Assembly: GCA_041659605.1 (NCBI GenBank)
Contig: JBAZXW010000015.1
Coordinates: 1 to 64,000, forward strand
From: Solimonas sp041659605
GTDB taxonomy: Bacteria; Pseudomonadota; Gammaproteobacteria; Nevskiales; Nevskiaceae
Length of the DNA stretch: 64,000 bases
Reading direction: 5' to 3'
Shown: positions 1-10,742 of the stretch, piece after piece
Layout: every line of letters begins with the position of its first letter
Position numbering within the stretch: the stretch's first letter is position 1
Program-made: the position numbers and the translations under genes
The notes under the pieces: generated by a model
What the model saw: the letters and a program-made list of their open reading frames with translations, nothing else
Told to the model about the DNA's origin: nothing
The model's database searches: none

Positions 1-286
1 CACCCCGGCCCTCTCCCCCTGAAGGGGGAGAGGGAGGACTAACGCCGGGTGCGTCGCTCTTGATCTGTGCAAGCACGGTGCCGACCGGGATGTGCGCGCC
101 GGGTTCGACGAGCAGGGACTCGACGACGCCGGCGTCGAAGATCTCGATGTCGATGATGCCCTTGCTCGTTTCCACCGAGGCGACGATGTCGCCGCGCTTG
201 ACGCGCTCGCCCGGTTTGACGCGCCACTCGACGAACGTGGCCTCGTCCATGTCGGCGCCCAGCGAGGGCAGGCGGTACTCAGCCAC
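1..286 (-). CDS. Lipoyl-domain protein (E2-type), truncated by the window edge
   Basis: This is the N-terminal part of a biotinyl/lipoyl carrier domain, which shuttles acyl groups in 2-oxoacid dehydrogenase complexes. The fold signature is visible: the start VAEYRLPSLGADM, then WRVKPGERVKRGD, and the lipoylation site ETSKG with its Lys near residue 42. I chose the GTG at 286 because it overlaps the E1 beta stop by 8 bases, as expected for coupled genes. After about 83 residues the frame stays open through a Pro/Gly-rich stretch encoded by an inverted repeat and leaves the window. It could be a stand-alone lipoyl protein or the start of a full E2 acyltransferase; the edge hides which. Confidence 0.8.
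   Translation of the reverse strand, partial: MAEYRLPSLGADMDEATFVEWRVKPGERVKRGDIVASVETSKGIIDIEIFDAGVVESLLVEPGAHIPVGTVLAQIKSDAPGVSPPSPPSGGEGRG
9..34. repeat. REP-like inverted repeat inside a coding frame
   Basis: Perfect 12-base arms CCCTCTCCCCCT and AGGGGGAGAGGG flank a 2-base loop. Palindromes of this kind are usually intergenic in high-GC proteobacteria. Here it lies in the open frame of the lipoyl gene, where it would encode a Ser/Pro/Gly-rich linker. Confidence 0.7.
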
Positions 287-1271
287 GGCCCATCACCGTC
301 TTGACCGCGCGCACGATCTTGTCGACCTGCGGCAGTGCCGCGTCTTCGAGATGCTTGGCATACGGGATCGGGACCTCTTCGCTGCAGACGCGCGCCGGGA
401 CCGCGTCGAGGTCGTAGAACGCGGTCTCGATGACGCGCGCGATGATCTCGCCGGCGAGGCTGCCGCTGCGCCACCCTTCGTCGACGACGACGAAGCGGCG
501 CGTGCGTCGTACCGACGCGAAGATCGCGTCATCGTCGAGCGGGCGCAGGCTGCGCAGGTCGAGCACTTCCGCCTCGATGCCTTCGGCGGCGAGTATGTTC
601 GCCGCTTCGATGCACTTCGGCAGACTGCCGCCGTAGGTGATCAGGGTCAGGTCGCGGCCGGTCCGGCGGATCGCCGCGCGTTCGATGTCGACCGCGCCGG
701 CGTCGCTCGCGAGCTCGCCTTCGAGGTTGTAGAGCGTGGCGTGCTCGAATATCACCACCGGGTCGGGGCAGGTCAGCGCGGTCGTGAGCATGCCGCGCGC
801 GTCCTCGATCGTCGCCGGTGCGACGACGCGCAGACCGGGAATGTGTGCGTACCAGTTTTCGAGACTGTGCGAATGCTGGGCCGCGAGCTGGCGGCCGGCG
901 CCGGTGGCCATGCGGATCACCACCGGCACGCTGAACTGGCCGCCGGACATGTGGCGGATCGTCGCCGCGGTGTTGAGGATCTGGTCGAGCGCGAGCAGGC
1001 TGAAGTTCACCGTCATGATCTCGACAATCGGCCGCATGCCGCCGAGCGCAGCGCCGATGCCGGCGCCGACGAAGGCCGATTCCGACAGCGGCGTGTCGCG
1101 GATGCGCTCCGGGCCGAATTCCTCGATCAGCCCGAGGCTGACCGCATAAGCGCCGCCGTAGCGGCCGACGTCCTCGCCCATCAGGAACACGCGCGGATCG
1201 GCTTTCAATGCCTCGCGCATGGCGGCGCGCAGCGCCTCGCGGTAGCTGGTTTTGGTCGTGGCGCCGCTCAT
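279..1271 (-). CDS. Pyruvate dehydrogenase-type E1 component, beta subunit
   Basis: A 330-residue E1 beta subunit of a thiamine-diphosphate 2-oxoacid dehydrogenase; with E1 alpha it decarboxylates the oxoacid and acylates the lipoyl arm. The family pattern is clear: FLMGEDVGRYGGAY near residue 31, the segment DTPLSESAFVGAGIGAALGG, and a C-terminal transketolase domain with VLDLRSLRPLDDD. The start MSGATTKTSYREAL is set by an ATGA overlap with the E1 alpha stop. Length is typical. It resembles the pyruvate and acetoin dehydrogenase group, but the substrate cannot be fixed from sequence. Confidence 0.9.
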   Translation of the reverse strand: MSGATTKTSYREALRAAMREALKADPRVFLMGEDVGRYGGAYAVSLGLIEEFGPERIRDTPLSESAFVGAGIGAALGGMRPIVEIMTVNFSLLALDQILNTAATIRHMSGGQFSVPVVIRMATGAGRQLAAQHSHSLENWYAHIPGLRVVAPATIEDARGMLTTALTCPDPVVIFEHATLYNLEGELASDAGAVDIERAAIRRTGRDLTLITYGGSLPKCIEAANILAAEGIEAEVLDLRSLRPLDDDAIFASVRRTRRFVVVDEGWRSGSLAGEIIARVIETAFYDLDAVPARVCSEEVPIPYAKHLEDAALPQVDKIVRAVKTVMGRG

Positions 1272-2253
1272 GGGCGGTCCCACGGCGTGTAGACGTCGCG
1301 CGCCAGGTCGGCGACGGGCTCCCAGTCCGAGGTTTCGGCGAAGTCGACCGACGCCTGGATCTCGGCGGCGATCGTGCGCTCGAGCGCTTCGATATCGGGT
1401 TCGTCGAACCACCGCTCGCGTTTGCCGCGGGCGATGAAGCGCGTCAGCGGGCCACCCTCCTTCTTGCGCGCCTCGACTTCGGCCTTGTCGCGGTAGCGTT
1501 CGGGATCGAACATCGAGTGCGCGCGGAAGCGGTAGGTGCGGATCTCCAGCAGCTGTGGGCCGCCGCCGGCCCGCACTTCCGCGACCGCGCGCTGCGCCGC
1601 GTCTTCGATGGCGACCACGTCCATGCCGTCGACCACCGAGCCCGGCATGTGATACGCGGTGGCCTTGATGTGCAGATCGGTTTCGGCAGCGGAACGGGCG
1701 AGAGAGGTACCCATCGCGTACAGGTTGTTCTCGCACAGGAACAGCACCGGCAGCCTCCACAGCGAGGCGAGATTGAGACTCTCGTGGAATTCGCCCTCGG
1801 CTGCCGCACCTTCACCGAAGAGGCAGATCGTGACGCGCGGGCGGCTCAGCAGCTTGTCCGCCAGCGCCAATCCCACTGCGAGCGGCAGGCCGCCGCCGAC
1901 GATCGCGTTGCCGCCGTAGAAGCGCCGTTGGGCGTCGAACAGGTGCATCGAGCCGCCGCGGCCGTGCGAGCAGCCGCTGGCCTTGCCGTACATCTCGGCC
2001 ATCACCGCAGGCATCGGGATGCCGCGTGCCAGCGCGTGGCCGTGTTCGCGATAGGTGGCGACGATCGCGTCCTCCGAGTTGAGCGCCCGCATCACACCGA
2101 CGGCGATGGCTTCCTCGCCGATGTACAGGTGCAGGAAGCCGCGGATCTTGAGCTGTCCGTACAGTTCGGCGCATTTCTCCTCGAAGCGGCGGATGCGCAG
2201 CATGCCGTGCAGCAGTTGCAGCGCGTGCTCGCGGTCGAGTGGCGTGCCGTCGC

Positions 2254-2257
<4 letters not shown>
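1268..2257 (-). CDS. Pyruvate dehydrogenase-type E1 component, alpha subunit
   Basis: A 329-residue E1 alpha subunit that binds thiamine diphosphate and partners the E1 beta gene downstream. Visible family motifs are HLYIGEEAIAVGV, the substrate-side HGHALARG, HGRGGSMHLFD, the cofactor motif FGEGAAAEGEFHESLNLA (GEG where GDG is usual) ending in CENN, and the phospho-loop-like RAHSMFDPERYR. The start is fixed by an ATGA overlap with the upstream synthetase gene. The motif set is that of PDH/acetoin-type E1 alpha rather than the branched-chain enzyme. Confidence 0.9.
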
Positions 2258-4056
<1,799 letters not shown>

Positions 4057-4134
4057 GGTGCGGCACTCCGCGGGAACCGACGTTGATGCAGGTCAACGGT
4101 GACGGTGCTGATCCGCAAACCGCGGCCCGCGATC

Positions 4135-4368
4135 TCAGCTCTGGGATTCCCGCTGCGCGCGCCACTGCTTGCCGGCCTCGGTGGCTTCCCAGGCGGCGAC
4201 GCCGAGCTTCTGCGCCAGTCCCAGCTTTTCGAGCGAATCCATGGTTGCCGTCGTGCAGACCGGGTTCCCGTTGACTTCCACACGCGTACCCCCGGCGCTG
4301 TACGCCTTCCATCCCTGGGCCAGCCAGTTCATGGCGACGGATTGCGACTTGGTCAGTCTTTTTGCCAC
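4135..4368 (-). CDS. Small hypothetical protein, possible winged-helix fold
   Basis: A 77-residue protein starting at a GTG preceded by GTGGAGAC, a good ribosome-binding site six bases upstream. The pattern WLAQGWKAY ... TMDSLEKLGLAQ ... WEATEAGKQW (helix, recognition-like helix, small wing) resembles short winged-helix proteins often seen in phage or accessory DNA. It lies upstream of the synthetase operon on the same strand. No function is assigned. Confidence 0.5.
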   Translation of the reverse strand: MAKRLTKSQSVAMNWLAQGWKAYSAGGTRVEVNGNPVCTTATMDSLEKLGLAQKLGVAAWEATEAGKQWRAQRESQS

Positions 4369-4704
4369 GGATGTCTCCACGCTTGATTGTTCGATGTCGG
4401 ACGCATACAGGCCCCACGCGTCGCGGTTCTGGTCACTGCCGTATGCAGCAGGGTTGCGGACAGCGGAGGCGGTGCACGGGGATGCGCGCATTGTTCCGCA
4501 TTTTGCGGCTTTGCCTTCGGGGTGTTCGAGGTCGGCGATCGCCGCGGCCCACGCGCTGCAGCGCTGCGCCTCTTCGTACGCCGAGCGTAGCAACACGCCG
4601 TGCGCCAGCGCGCGAAACGATTGAGCGTGTACGCAAGGCTGGTCTTGCTGTCGACCTCGCGCAGCGCCGCCAATGCGGCGAGCCGGGCGCGGCCAAGGCC
4701 CGGC
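4369..4704. other. Gene-poor stretch
   Basis: No gene with a credible start, ribosome-binding site or recognisable product is seen. The minus-strand frame of the small gene stays open to about 4596, but without a homology pattern. A hairpin lies at the right end, at the stop of the spermidine-synthase-like gene. Confidence 0.4.
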
Positions 4705-4706
4705 TC
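4680..4706 (-). terminator. Hairpin at the end of the Hyf-like operon
   Basis: Nine-base arms GAGCCGGGC and GCCCGGCTC flank a 9-base loop and overlap the stop of the last gene. A second short stem (GCCGC/GCGGC) follows. There is no T-run, so it may act as an RNA 3'-end structure or a weak terminator. Confidence 0.45.
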
Positions 4707-5604
4707 AATCCTCGAACGGATCGTCCGGAACTCGCCGGCAGTTGCGCAGCTTGGTTGCAAAGACCGGGAAATCGAGCCCGTGGTCCTGCTCGAGCCGCTT
4801 CGCGGCGCGCTGGATCGCGGCCCATTCCGGACGGAAGTTGGCGTCGCGGAACGCGAACGCCAGGCGGTTGCCGCCGTGGCGAAGGGTGCGCACCAGGATC
4901 GGCCCGGCGAAAACTTCGGCGAGCAGGTTCAGGTGCGCGTCGACGTCGCGTCCGCGGCCGATCAGGTTCATCACCAGCATCCCGTGCGGCCGCAGCCGCG
5001 CGTGCACGTTGCGGTAGAACTGCGCATCGCAGAAGCCGATGGCGATGCCGTGGCGGTCGCAGCCGTCGATCAGGACGACGTCCATGTCCTCTTCGGCCGT
5101 GGCGAAATAATCCACCGCGTCGGCGTGAATCAGGCGCAGGCGCGCATCCGCGTCCGGGACTTCGAACTGGCTGGCGAAGCCGAGCACGTCGGCGTCGATC
5201 TCGATCGTCGTGATGCGCGCGGCCGGCAGCTGGCGGTAGCAGAACTTGGTCAGCGAGCCGCCGCCCAGTCCGACCAGGACGATGTGCCGCGGCCGCGGCA
5301 CGAACAGCAGGAAGGACATCATCTCGCGCGTGTAGGCGAAATTGAGCGCGTCGGGCTGGCGCAGGCTCATCTCGGACTGCACGTAATCGAGACCGAAAAA
5401 CAGTCGCCGCGCGCCGCCGTCGTCGACGATGAAGGGCTTGCTGTACTCGTTCGCCTGCAGGCGGCGGATGATGTCGTGGACATCGGCGTCGGGCGGTTCG
5501 CGCAGGCGCAGCACGCCCTGTTCGGAGACGATCCGGCCCGGAATTTCGAGCCAGGGCTCGGCGCCGGGCGGCGCTTTCGTCGGCGCCTTGGGCGGCGCGC
5601 TCAG
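4705..5604 (-). CDS. Spermidine synthase-like methyltransferase-fold protein
   Basis: A Rossmann-fold protein of the spermidine synthase superfamily: VGLGGGSLTKFCYRQLP binds the adenosyl cofactor, TIEIDADV is the acidic ribose-binding loop, and VLIDGCDRHG replaces the usual D-S-T-D/E-P polyamine motif. The missing motif argues against polyamine synthesis. It is the last gene of the Hyf-like operon. The start is uncertain: a CTG at 5604 overlaps the previous stop (CTGA) and follows GGAGAAGG, a strong ribosome-binding site, while a GTG at 5514 has no clear one. No in-frame ATG occurs until well inside. I prefer the CTG. Confidence 0.7.
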   Translation of the reverse strand: MSAPPKAPTKAPPGAEPWLEIPGRIVSEQGVLRLREPPDADVHDIIRRLQANEYSKPFIVDDGGARRLFFGLDYVQSEMSLRQPDALNFAYTREMMSFLLFVPRPRHIVLVGLGGGSLTKFCYRQLPAARITTIEIDADVLGFASQFEVPDADARLRLIHADAVDYFATAEEDMDVVLIDGCDRHGIAIGFCDAQFYRNVHARLRPHGMLVMNLIGRGRDVDAHLNLLAEVFAGPILVRTLRHGGNRLAFAFRDANFRPEWAAIQRAAKRLEQDHGLDFPVFATKLRNCRRVPDDPFED

Positions 5605-6119
5605 GCGCCTTCTCCGCGAGTGGTCACGGCGGTGAGGATGCCGCGCAGGATGTCCGCCGGCGCCGGCGGACAGCCGGGCACGGTCACGTCCACCGGAATG
5701 ACGTTGGCGACGCGGCCGCAGCTCGCATAGCTCTCGCCGAAGATGCCGCCGTCGCAGCCGCAGTCGCCGACGGCGACGACGCGCTTCGGTTCCGGGGTCG
5801 CGTCGTAGGTGCGCTGCAGTGCGATCGCCATGTGCTTCGACACCGGACCGGTGACGAGCAGCAGGTCGGCGTGTCTGGGGCTCGCGACGAACTTGATGCC
5901 GGCACCTTCGAGGTTGTAGTAGGGATTGTTGAGCGCATGGATTTCGAGCTCGCAGCCGTTGCACGAACCGGCATCGACCTGGCGGATCGTCAGCGCGCGG
6001 CCGAGGATCGCGAAGATATGCGCCTGCAGGTCCGCCGTTTCGCGCTTCAGGTCGGAGAGCGTCGGCAGCGGTTCGCTGACGATGCCGGTCAGGGCTATGC
6101 GTTTGAGAATGTCCAACAT
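5601..6119 (-). CDS. hyfI: HyfI/NuoB-like iron-sulfur subunit
   Basis: A 172-residue NuoB/hydrogenase small-subunit homologue that carries the cluster proximal to the active site. The motif CNGCELEIHALNNPYYNLE gives the CxxC pair, and GDCGCDGG and PGCPPAP supply the remaining Cys, so a [4Fe-4S] cluster can still be built. It starts 7 bases after the large-subunit stop and overlaps the spermidine-synthase-like gene. Retention of this cluster while the partner lacks [NiFe] ligands is the notable point. Confidence 0.88.
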   Translation of the reverse strand: MLDILKRIALTGIVSEPLPTLSDLKRETADLQAHIFAILGRALTIRQVDAGSCNGCELEIHALNNPYYNLEGAGIKFVASPRHADLLLVTGPVSKHMAIALQRTYDATPEPKRVVAVGDCGCDGGIFGESYASCGRVANVIPVDVTVPGCPPAPADILRGILTAVTTRGEGA

Positions 6120-6126
6120 GGCGGGC

Positions 6127-7665
6127 CTACAAATCCTGGCCTGTATACGACAGGTTGAACGATTTGTTGATCAGCGGGAAGTCCGGAACGATGTTGCCGA
6201 TCACCGCGTGCTCCAGGAGCGGCCAGTTCTGCCACGACGGATCGTGCGGATGGCAGCGGCGGATCGAGCCGCCCGGGCCGGTTTCGAGCGCAACCAGAAC
6301 CGGTCCGCGCCAGCCTTCGATGAGGCCATAGGCGATGCCCTCTGCCGGGGGCGGCAGTTCCGCGCGCACCGCACCGACCGGCAGCGCTTGCAGCAGTTCC
6401 CAGCACAGACGCAGCGATTCGAGCACCTCGTCGAAACGCACGGCGACGCGCGCGGCGACATCGCCTTCGCTGCGCGTCGCGCTGCGCACGCCCAGTCGGT
6501 CGTACGGAATACAGGGCTGATCGGCACGCAAGTCGCGCTTCTGGCCGCTGGCACGCGCGGCGAGGCCGATCAGGCCGAGTTGTCGCGCCAGGGCCGGCGT
6601 GACGATGCCGCAGCTGCGGAAGCGGTCCTGCACGCCTGCGTGCTCGTCGTAGATTTCGCGCAGCGTCCGCACTTCGCTTTCGAGCGTGCGCGTCTGCGCC
6701 AGCAGCGCCTCGACGGCCTCGGCGTCGGGCTCGGCGGCGATGCCGCCGGGCACGACGGTGTCCATCAGGTAGCGCGCGCCAAACGCGCGCTGATTGAGCC
6801 GCAGCAGGTCTTCCTTGAGCCGCGTGAACTGCGACAGGCCGAAGGCGAAGCCGGCGTCGTTGCCGAGCGCGCCCAGATCGCCGAGGTGATTGGCGATGCG
6901 CTCGCGTTCCAGCGCGATCGCGCGCAGCGCCGCCGCGCGCGGCGTGACCGTCACGTCGCACAGGGATTCGAGCGCGAGGCAGTACGCCCACGAGAAGGCG
7001 ACGGCGGAGTCGCCGGACACGCGCGCCGCCAGCCGGCAGCCGTCGACGGCTTGCAGCTGCTCGAAGCGTTTTTCGATGCCCTTGTGCACGTAGCCGAGGC
7101 GCTGTTCCAGGCGCAGCACTTTTTCGCCAACGACCGAAAAGCGGAAATGGCCCGGCTCGATGATGCCTGCATGTACCGGACCGACCGCGATTTCATGCAC
7201 GCCGTCGCCCTCGACGCGGACGAACGCATAGTGCTCGGACTGTGGCGGCACCGCCTGCGCGGCGTCGACATCACGACGCAAGGGGAACGTGCCGTCCGGC
7301 CACGACGCGTGGCGCAGCCACGGCCGCGGATCGCCGCCCTCTGCGCGCAGGCCGAACAGGTCCTGCACCGCGCGTTCCATGCGTGCCGCGGACGGAATGA
7401 GCGCGGCGATGCTCGGGAAGGCCGATTCGCGCTCGCCGAGCGCGAGTTCCAGCACGCGCAAGCGGTCCGGGCGCAGGAAGGCTGCGCGCAGCAGGAAGCT
7501 GGTCCCGAGTCCGGTCGGGGCGGCGGCACCGCGATCGCGTTCGTCGCTGGCCCACAGCGCGAGCAGCACGCCGCCGGCATCGCGCTCGGCCTGCGCGTTG
7601 AGCGTCCACTGGCCGCGCAGCAGGCGCTCGACGTCGACGGGGCGGGGGCTGGCGGTCGTGCTCAT
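6127..7665 (-). CDS. hyfG: HyfG-like large subunit (fused NuoC/NuoD type) without [NiFe] ligands
   Basis: A 512-residue protein with a NuoC-like N-terminal part (about residues 1-160) and a NuoD/hydrogenase-large-subunit-like part. YVHKGIEKRFEQL and ALERERIANHLGDLGAL are family hallmarks. Where group 4 hydrogenases have the first CxxC it reads RVSGDSAVAFSWAY, and the C terminus, DFPLINKSFNLSYTGQDL, has no CxxC. Both cysteine pairs that hold nickel and iron are therefore absent. This matches the Ehr complexes described as intermediates between complex I and group 4 hydrogenases. The redox partner is unknown. Confidence 0.87.
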   Translation of the reverse strand: MSTTASPRPVDVERLLRGQWTLNAQAERDAGGVLLALWASDERDRGAAAPTGLGTSFLLRAAFLRPDRLRVLELALGERESAFPSIAALIPSAARMERAVQDLFGLRAEGGDPRPWLRHASWPDGTFPLRRDVDAAQAVPPQSEHYAFVRVEGDGVHEIAVGPVHAGIIEPGHFRFSVVGEKVLRLEQRLGYVHKGIEKRFEQLQAVDGCRLAARVSGDSAVAFSWAYCLALESLCDVTVTPRAAALRAIALERERIANHLGDLGALGNDAGFAFGLSQFTRLKEDLLRLNQRAFGARYLMDTVVPGGIAAEPDAEAVEALLAQTRTLESEVRTLREIYDEHAGVQDRFRSCGIVTPALARQLGLIGLAARASGQKRDLRADQPCIPYDRLGVRSATRSEGDVAARVAVRFDEVLESLRLCWELLQALPVGAVRAELPPPAEGIAYGLIEGWRGPVLVALETGPGGSIRRCHPHDPSWQNWPLLEHAVIGNIVPDFPLINKSFNLSYTGQDL

Positions 7666-7669
7666 CGCA

Positions 7670-9121
7670 TCAGCCGATCAGCGCCGCGGCGAGGCGGAAC
7701 CATTGCGCGAGGAACGGCGGGATGTAGAGCCCCAGCAGCAGCACCAGTGCCAGGTGCAGGAACACCGGGATCAGCGCCGGCGGGTGCGGCAGCGGTTTGG
7801 CGGTGGTTTCGCCGAACACCATCGACTGCACGCGGCCGAAGATCGCGGCGAAGGCCACGCCGAGTGCCAGCAGCAGGATCGGCGTCGCCCACGGTTGTTC
7901 GCGCATCGCTGTCGTCAGGATCAGGAACTCGCTGGCGAACACGCCGAACGGCGGCATGCCCAGGATCGCCAGCGCGCCGAGCATCAGGCCCCAGCCGACA
8001 GTGGGCGAGAGCACGAGCAGGCCGCGGATGTCGTCCATCACCTGCGTGCCGGCCTTCTGCGCGGCGTGGCCGACGGCGAAGAAGATGGCGCTCTTGGTCA
8101 GTGAATGTACCGTCATGTGCAGCAGCGCGCCGAAGTTGGCGACCGGCCCGCCCATGCCGAAGGCGAACGTGATGATCCCCATGTGCTCGATCGACGAATA
8201 GCCGAACAGGCGCTTGATGTCGCGCTGCCGCCACAGGAAGAACGCGGCGACGACGACCGACGCGAGCCCGAAGGCCATCAGCATCCGGCCCGGCAGCTCG
8301 GAGCGGATCGAGCCTTCGACCAGCACCTTGCAGCGGATCACCGCGTACAGCGCGACGTTGAGCAGCAGGCCGGACAGCACCGCAGACACCGGCGTCGGAC
8401 CCTCGGCGTGCGCGTCCGGCAGCCAGTTGTGCAGCGGTGCGAGGCCGACCTTGGTGCCGTAGCCGACCAGCAGAAACACGAAGGCGATCGCCAGCACCGT
8501 GGGTTCTAGCTGGCCTTTGACCGCGTCGAGATGCGTCCACAGCAGCGCGCTCATGCCTTCGTGGCCGAGCAGCTTTTCGGCGGCGAAGTACAGCAGGATC
8601 GTGCCGAACAAGGCCTGCGCGATGCCGACGCCGCACAGGATGAAGTATTTCCACGCCGCTTCGAGGCTGGCGTTGGTGCGGTACAAAGACACCAGCAGCA
8701 CCGTCGACAGCGTCGCCGCCTCCATCGCCACCCAGAGGATGCCCATGTTGTTGGTCAGCAGCGCCAGCAGCATCGTGAACATGAACAGCTGGAACATGCT
8801 GTGGTACAGACGCAGGCGGCCGCCGGTGACCTTGCCGTGATGTTCTTCGACGCGCATGTACGGCCGCGAAAACAAAGAGGTCGTGAAGCTGACGAAGGCG
8901 GTGAGCGCGACCAGGAAGACGTTGAACGGATCGATGAAGAACTGCTCTTCGAGCGCGAGCATCGGACCATCGGCAATCACGCGCGCGGTCAGCGCGCAGC
9001 CGGCGACAAAGGTCAGGAAGCTGATCGCGACGTTCAGCTCCGGCGCCCAGCGGCGCGCGCCCACCAGCGCCAGCAGCAGCGCGCCGGCGAACGGAAGACC
9101 GAGGAGGACGAGAAGTTCCAA
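7670..9121 (-). CDS. hyfF: HyfF-like antiporter-type membrane subunit
   Basis: A 483-residue multi-spanning protein related to NuoL/M/N and Mrp antiporters, an ion-translocating subunit of the complex. The two key charged residues are present: the Glu in AMEAATLSTVLLV and the Lys in GYGTKVGLAPLHNWLPDAH. The start is a TTG, chosen because AAGGAGG sits five bases upstream and the TGA of the previous gene directly precedes it. It is 5 bases from the large-subunit gene. Confidence 0.88.
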   Translation of the reverse strand: MELLVLLGLPFAGALLLALVGARRWAPELNVAISFLTFVAGCALTARVIADGPMLALEEQFFIDPFNVFLVALTAFVSFTTSLFSRPYMRVEEHHGKVTGGRLRLYHSMFQLFMFTMLLALLTNNMGILWVAMEAATLSTVLLVSLYRTNASLEAAWKYFILCGVGIAQALFGTILLYFAAEKLLGHEGMSALLWTHLDAVKGQLEPTVLAIAFVFLLVGYGTKVGLAPLHNWLPDAHAEGPTPVSAVLSGLLLNVALYAVIRCKVLVEGSIRSELPGRMLMAFGLASVVVAAFFLWRQRDIKRLFGYSSIEHMGIITFAFGMGGPVANFGALLHMTVHSLTKSAIFFAVGHAAQKAGTQVMDDIRGLLVLSPTVGWGLMLGALAILGMPPFGVFASEFLILTTAMREQPWATPILLLALGVAFAAIFGRVQSMVFGETTAKPLPHPPALIPVFLHLALVLLLGLYIPPFLAQWFRLAAALIG

Positions 9122-9784
9122 TCAATCCTCCTTGAGCGATTCCAGATGGTGCAGGTCGAGACTGTCGAACCGCTCGCGGATCTGGAAGAAGAAGATGCCG
9201 AGAATGAATACGCCGACCAGCACGTCGAGGGCGATGCCCAGTTCGACCACCATCGGCATGCCGTAGGTCGCGCTGGTGGCCGCGAAGAACAGGCCGTTCT
9301 CCATTGCCAGAAACCCGATCACCTGAGTCACCGCCTTGCTGCGCGTGATCATCATCAGGAACGACAGCAGCACCACCGCGATGGCGATGCCCAGCGTGCT
9401 GCGCGTGACGGTGCTGGCGAGTTGCGAGATCGGCTGCGCGAGGCCGAACGAGAAGATCACGATGAGCAGCCCCAGCAGCAACGTCGTCGGAATGTTGACC
9501 AGTGTTTCGGTATCCCATTGCACCTGCAGGCGCCGGATCAGGCGATGCAGGATGTACGGGAGCACGATGACCTTGAGCGCGAGCGTCAGCCCCGCCGACC
9601 AATAGAGATGATGCTGGCCGCTGCTCCAGGCGACGACGGTGGTCGACGCCACCAGCATCGCGCCCTGCAGCGCGAACAGATTCACCAGAGACAGCACGCG
9701 GCGCTGCGCCAGCATCGCGAACGACAGCAGCAGCAGCGCGGCGGCAAACAGGTGGATCAGCTGGGCGGAGAAGGGCAGGACCAT
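9122..9784 (-). CDS. hyfE: HyfE-like membrane subunit
   Basis: A 220-residue protein with about six hydrophobic segments, the hydrogenase-4 component E type, whose C-terminal half is NuoK-like (GFLAMENGLFFAATS holds the characteristic Glu). The start MVLPFSAQL lies 5 bases after the HyfC-like stop; the more upstream in-frame region is Cys/Arg-rich and runs through the HyfC gene, so it is not coding. Its 3' end carries the ribosome-binding site of the HyfF-like gene. Confidence 0.83.
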   Translation of the reverse strand: MVLPFSAQLIHLFAAALLLLSFAMLAQRRVLSLVNLFALQGAMLVASTTVVAWSSGQHHLYWSAGLTLALKVIVLPYILHRLIRRLQVQWDTETLVNIPTTLLLGLLIVIFSFGLAQPISQLASTVTRSTLGIAIAVVLLSFLMMITRSKAVTQVIGFLAMENGLFFAATSATYGMPMVVELGIALDVLVGVFILGIFFFQIRERFDSLDLHHLESLKED

Positions 9785-9788
9785 CGAA

Positions 9789-10742
9789 TCAACCTGCCCC
9801 CAGCAGCAATCGCACGAGCAGGCCGAGCATCGCCAGCAGGAAGGCCATCGCGAGGTACTCCGGCGCACGGAAGATGCGCAGCTTGGCGCTGAGGGTCTCC
9901 AGCAGCGCGAGGCCGGCGCCGGCCGCCATGAGCTTGATCGCGAGCAGCGGCAGTGCGAGCAGCAACGGCAGCAGACCGCCGCCGGTCGGGGCCAGCCCCC
10001 AGGGCAGGAACAGCGCGAAGCCGATGCAGGCGTAGTTGAACAGCTTGAGCGCGCTGGCCCACTCGATCAGCGCCAGATGGCGCGCCGAGTATTCGAGCAC
10101 CATCGCCTCGTGGATCATCGTCAGCTCGAGGTGCGTCGCCGGATTGTCGATCGGGATGCGCGCGTTCTCGGCGAGCAACACCATCAGGAACGCGACCGCG
10201 GCGAAGGCGAGGCTCGGGTAGATCTGCAGCTCGCGGCCGGCGAGGGTGCCGGCGATCGTCGGCAGTGCGGTGCTGCCGCAGATCAGCGAAGCGGTGAACA
10301 CCACCGTCAGCAGCGCCGGTTCGGCGAGGAAGCCGACCATCATCTCGCGGCGGGCGCCGAGCGAGCCGAATGCGGTGCCGATGTCCATGGCCGCAAGCGA
10401 GACGAACACGCGCGCAGTCGCGAACAGGCCGACCAGCGCGATCGCATCGGCGGCGCTGGCGAACGGCATGTCGGTGCCCAGCGACGGCACGATCGCCGCC
10501 GCGGTCACCATGGTGCCGAACAGGATGTACGGCACGATACGAAACAGCGGCGAAGCGTTTTCGGCAATGACCGCGTCCTTGTGCAGCAGCTTGCGGATCA
10601 TCCGGTACGGTTGCAGCAGCGGCGGCGCCGAGCGGTTCGACAGCCAGGCGCGGCACTGGTTGATCCAGCCAATGAACAGCGGCGCGATCAGCACCGCGAG
10701 CACGACTTCAAACAGCTGCGTGAACAGTCCGGCGATGCTCAT
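9789..10742 (-). CDS. hyfC: HyfC-like (NuoH-type) membrane subunit
   Basis: A 317-residue NuoH/hydrogenase membrane-anchor homologue that links the peripheral arm to the antiporter-like subunits. Family motifs are QPYRMIRKLLHKD near residue 45 and ENARIPIDNPATHLELTMIHE near residue 190, the acidic loop that in complex I lines the quinone/proton path. Its ATG overlaps the HyfB-like stop by 4 bases. Confidence 0.9.
   Translation of the reverse strand: MSIAGLFTQLFEVVLAVLIAPLFIGWINQCRAWLSNRSAPPLLQPYRMIRKLLHKDAVIAENASPLFRIVPYILFGTMVTAAAIVPSLGTDMPFASAADAIALVGLFATARVFVSLAAMDIGTAFGSLGARREMMVGFLAEPALLTVVFTASLICGSTALPTIAGTLAGRELQIYPSLAFAAVAFLMVLLAENARIPIDNPATHLELTMIHEAMVLEYSARHLALIEWASALKLFNYACIGFALFLPWGLAPTGGGLLPLLLALPLLAIKLMAAGAGLALLETLSAKLRIFRAPEYLAMAFLLAMLGLLVRLLLGAG

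Noticed and set aside
4705..5604. Naming the last operon gene spermidine synthase (speE)
   Set aside because: The polyamine active-site motif is replaced (DGCDRHG), so only the fold can be claimed.
6127..7665. Calling the complex a functional [NiFe] hydrogenase 4
   Set aside because: Neither CxxC pair is present in the large subunit and no maturation genes are nearby.
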